NCBI GenBank assembly: GCA_024743115.1
Contig: JANSXC010000004.1
Span: forward strand, 204,113 to 268,112
Origin: a bacterium
GTDB taxonomy: Bacteria; Planctomycetota; UBA1135; UBA2386
DNA: 64,000 bases
Direction of reading: 5' to 3'
Below are positions 62,686-64,000 of this stretch, piece after piece (positions within the stretch are counted from its first letter, which is position 1; the number at the start of each line of letters is the position of its first letter). A model generated the notes under the pieces. It saw only the letters and a list, made by a program, of their open reading frames with translations, was not told the origin of the DNA and searched no databases. The translations under genes were made by a program, and so were the position numbers.

Positions 62686-64000
62686 CTACGTGCGACGCCA
62701 GTCGTACTTCGCGCTCTCGGGCGCGCCGTAGCGCGTGAGGGCTCCTTCGTCGCCCGTCGCGTTCGGACGCGTAAAGATCCAGTTTTGCCACGCGCTGAGA
62801 CGGCCGAAGATCTTGCTGTCGCAGTTCTCGGCGCCGCCGAAGCGCAGCGAGGCTTCCATGCCCGTGAGTGCGTCCGGCGACATCGATACGCGTTCTTCGA
62901 GCGCGATGCGGACTTCGTCGTCCCAGTCGAGGTCGTCGAGGAGAAACGTGATCAGGCCGTGCTCGTCCGCGTCGTAGACGTCATAGGTCGCGGGCTCGCT
63001 CGCGAGCTTGTCGGCCTGCTCGGGCGTGCTGAGAAAGCGGTTGTGCAGCCGCGTCATGCCGTGGCTCATCGGCAGCGTGCCGTTGCTGAGCGGGCCGATC
63101 GCGAACTTGACCGCGTCGTCCTCGAGCGCGTAGACGCGGTCGCAGGCGAGCGTCATCTCGAGGAACGCGCCGGCGCAGTTGGAGTCGGCATCGACGAGTG
63201 CGTACATCGAGCGCGCGTTGAGGTCCCAGCGGCGCAGCACGCGCGCCATCAGCAGCAGGATCTCGTTGCAGAGCCAGTGGCCTTTGTCGGCCTGCAGGTC
63301 CTGCTCGATCTGCAGCAATGCGTCGCGGTCACCGCGTGTCTTGAGCACGATGAGGCCGATCTCCTCGTGATCGAAGCGCAGCTGCAGCAGCGCGTCGTCG
63401 AGCTCGCGGAACGCGCGGATCGCCCACGCGGCGCTGCCCGCCTGCTCGTAGTCCGCACCGTTCTTCGGCTGGTCACCCGTCGGGCCCTGGACCGTCAGCG
63501 TCGCGCGGCGCTCCTCGGGCTCGACGTCGATCCGGACGTGGTTGTAGGTGTAGGTGTTACCGTCGCGCTGATGCTCGATGGGCTCGAGCGTGATGCCCGC
63601 CTTGGCTTTCTCCGGCATCGAGGCGGCGAGCTCGGTGGCGCGCTCCTGCACCTTGTCGGCGAACTTCGACTTCGGCCAGATCTCGTCGACGAAGCCCCAC
63701 TGTTTGGCCTTCTTGCCGCGCAGGCCCTCGGCCATCGTGCAGAACACGTCGGCGCGATCGCGGCGGATCTTGCGCTTGTCGACGAGGCGCGTGAGGCCGC
63801 CCGTGCCCGGCAGCACCGCGAGGAGCGGCACCTCGGGCAGCGACACCGCGGAGTTGTTGTCGTTGACGAGGTGGATCTCGTCACACGCGAGTGCGAGCTC
63901 GTAGCCGCCGCCCGCGCACGCCGCGTTGATCGCACAGATCGACTTCAGGTTGCTGCGGGTGCTGGCGTCCTCGAGCGACAGCCGCGTTTCGTTCGTGTAC
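62686..64000 (-). CDS. boxC: Benzoyl-CoA-dihydrodiol lyase (partial, start beyond window)
   Basis: 437 residues are visible; the 5' end lies past base 64000. The frame is open to the window edge and reads YTNETRLSLEDAS, then CAGGGYELALACDEI, the crotonase oxyanion and substrate signature, so the apparent Met at 63846 is internal. BoxC opens the epoxide ring of 2,3-epoxybenzoyl-CoA to 3,4-dehydroadipyl-CoA semialdehyde and formate. VSLPEVPLLAVLPGTGGLTRL and EGLRGKKAKQWGFVDE are typical, and the ending FIFTRPNATGDEGALTRYG is family-specific. Its stop lies 79 bases before the boxB ATG. Confidence 0.95.
   Translation of the reverse strand, partial: YTNETRLSLEDASTRSNLKSICAINAACAGGGYELALACDEIHLVNDNNSAVSLPEVPLLAVLPGTGGLTRLVDKRKIRRDRADVFCTMAEGLRGKKAKQWGFVDEIWPKSKFADKVQERATELAASMPEKAKAGITLEPIEHQRDGNTYTYNHVRIDVEPEERRATLTVQGPTGDQPKNGADYEQAGSAAWAIRAFRELDDALLQLRFDHEEIGLIVLKTRGDRDALLQIEQDLQADKGHWLCNEILLLMARVLRRWDLNARSMYALVDADSNCAGAFLEMTLACDRVYALEDDAVKFAIGPLSNGTLPMSHGMTRLHNRFLSTPEQADKLASEPATYDVYDADEHGLITFLLDDLDWDDEVRIALEERVSMSPDALTGMEASLRFGGAENCDSKIFGRLSAWQNWIFTRPNATGDEGALTRYGAPESAKYDWRRT

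Overview
The window is GC-rich DNA from a bacterium that looks like a planctomycete or close PVC-type relative. I infer this from gene content, not from any search: a Cys-type sulfatase, a secreted protein with the VHEWGTFTS motif, two ECF sigma factors beside membrane-anchored partners plus a third fused to its own membrane domain, a Tlc-type nucleotide transporter, kelch-like secreted proteins, and very large secreted proteins of unknown role. About 45 genes fill almost all of the window. Overlapping ATGA/GTGA stop-start junctions are frequent. I saw no tRNA, rRNA, CRISPR array, transposase or phage gene.

Layout. 1-5.4 kb: the tail of a TPR protein (cut by the window edge), a small membrane protein, an ATP-grasp ligase, a kelch-like secreted protein, a DUF4136-type lipoprotein and a secreted TPR protein, closed by a perfect hairpin terminator. 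5.5-17.1 kb (minus): a 2,105-residue secreted protein, a transaldolase, carB and a membrane protein. 17.2-17.9 kb: an SLBB-HEAT exported protein. 18.1-29.3 kb (minus): a long co-directional run with small coupled membrane/DUF5063 genes, two large secreted proteins, an ECF sigma/FecR pair, the VHEWGTFTS protein and a sulfatase. 29.4-33.9 kb (plus): a LamG-metallophosphoesterase, proS and a GspG-like pseudopilin. 33.9-35.6 kb (minus): a GYF-like membrane protein and a GH99-like/WbsX protein.

35.7-44.1 kb (plus): an apparent operon of ECF sigma factor, LolA-like membrane partner, a 1,200-residue protein with a voltage-sensor-like domain but no visible pore, two polytopic proteins and a Tlc-like transporter. 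44.1-46.4 kb (minus): an RlmL-like methyltransferase and an orphan NuoF-like protein. 46.6-52.6 kb (plus): a membrane-tethered ECF sigma factor fused to carboxypeptidase-regulatory-like repeats, an S46 peptidase and an aspartase fused to a cyclic-nucleotide-binding-like domain. 52.7-54.6 kb: a TetR regulator with its own promoter/operator, coupled to a secreted TIKI/ChaN-like protein. 54.7-60.8 kb: four secreted proteins. 60.8-64 kb (minus): a benzoyl-CoA epoxidation module, boxC (cut by the window edge), boxB and a thioredoxin-like [2Fe-2S] ferredoxin.

The observations I consider most worth follow-up are: (1) a shared, mostly C-terminal ~60-125-residue domain in six secreted proteins of this window, which could be a sorting or surface-anchoring module; (2) the one-piece transmembrane sigma factor; (3) the sensor-aspartase fusion; and (4) the voltage-sensor protein in the ECF operon.
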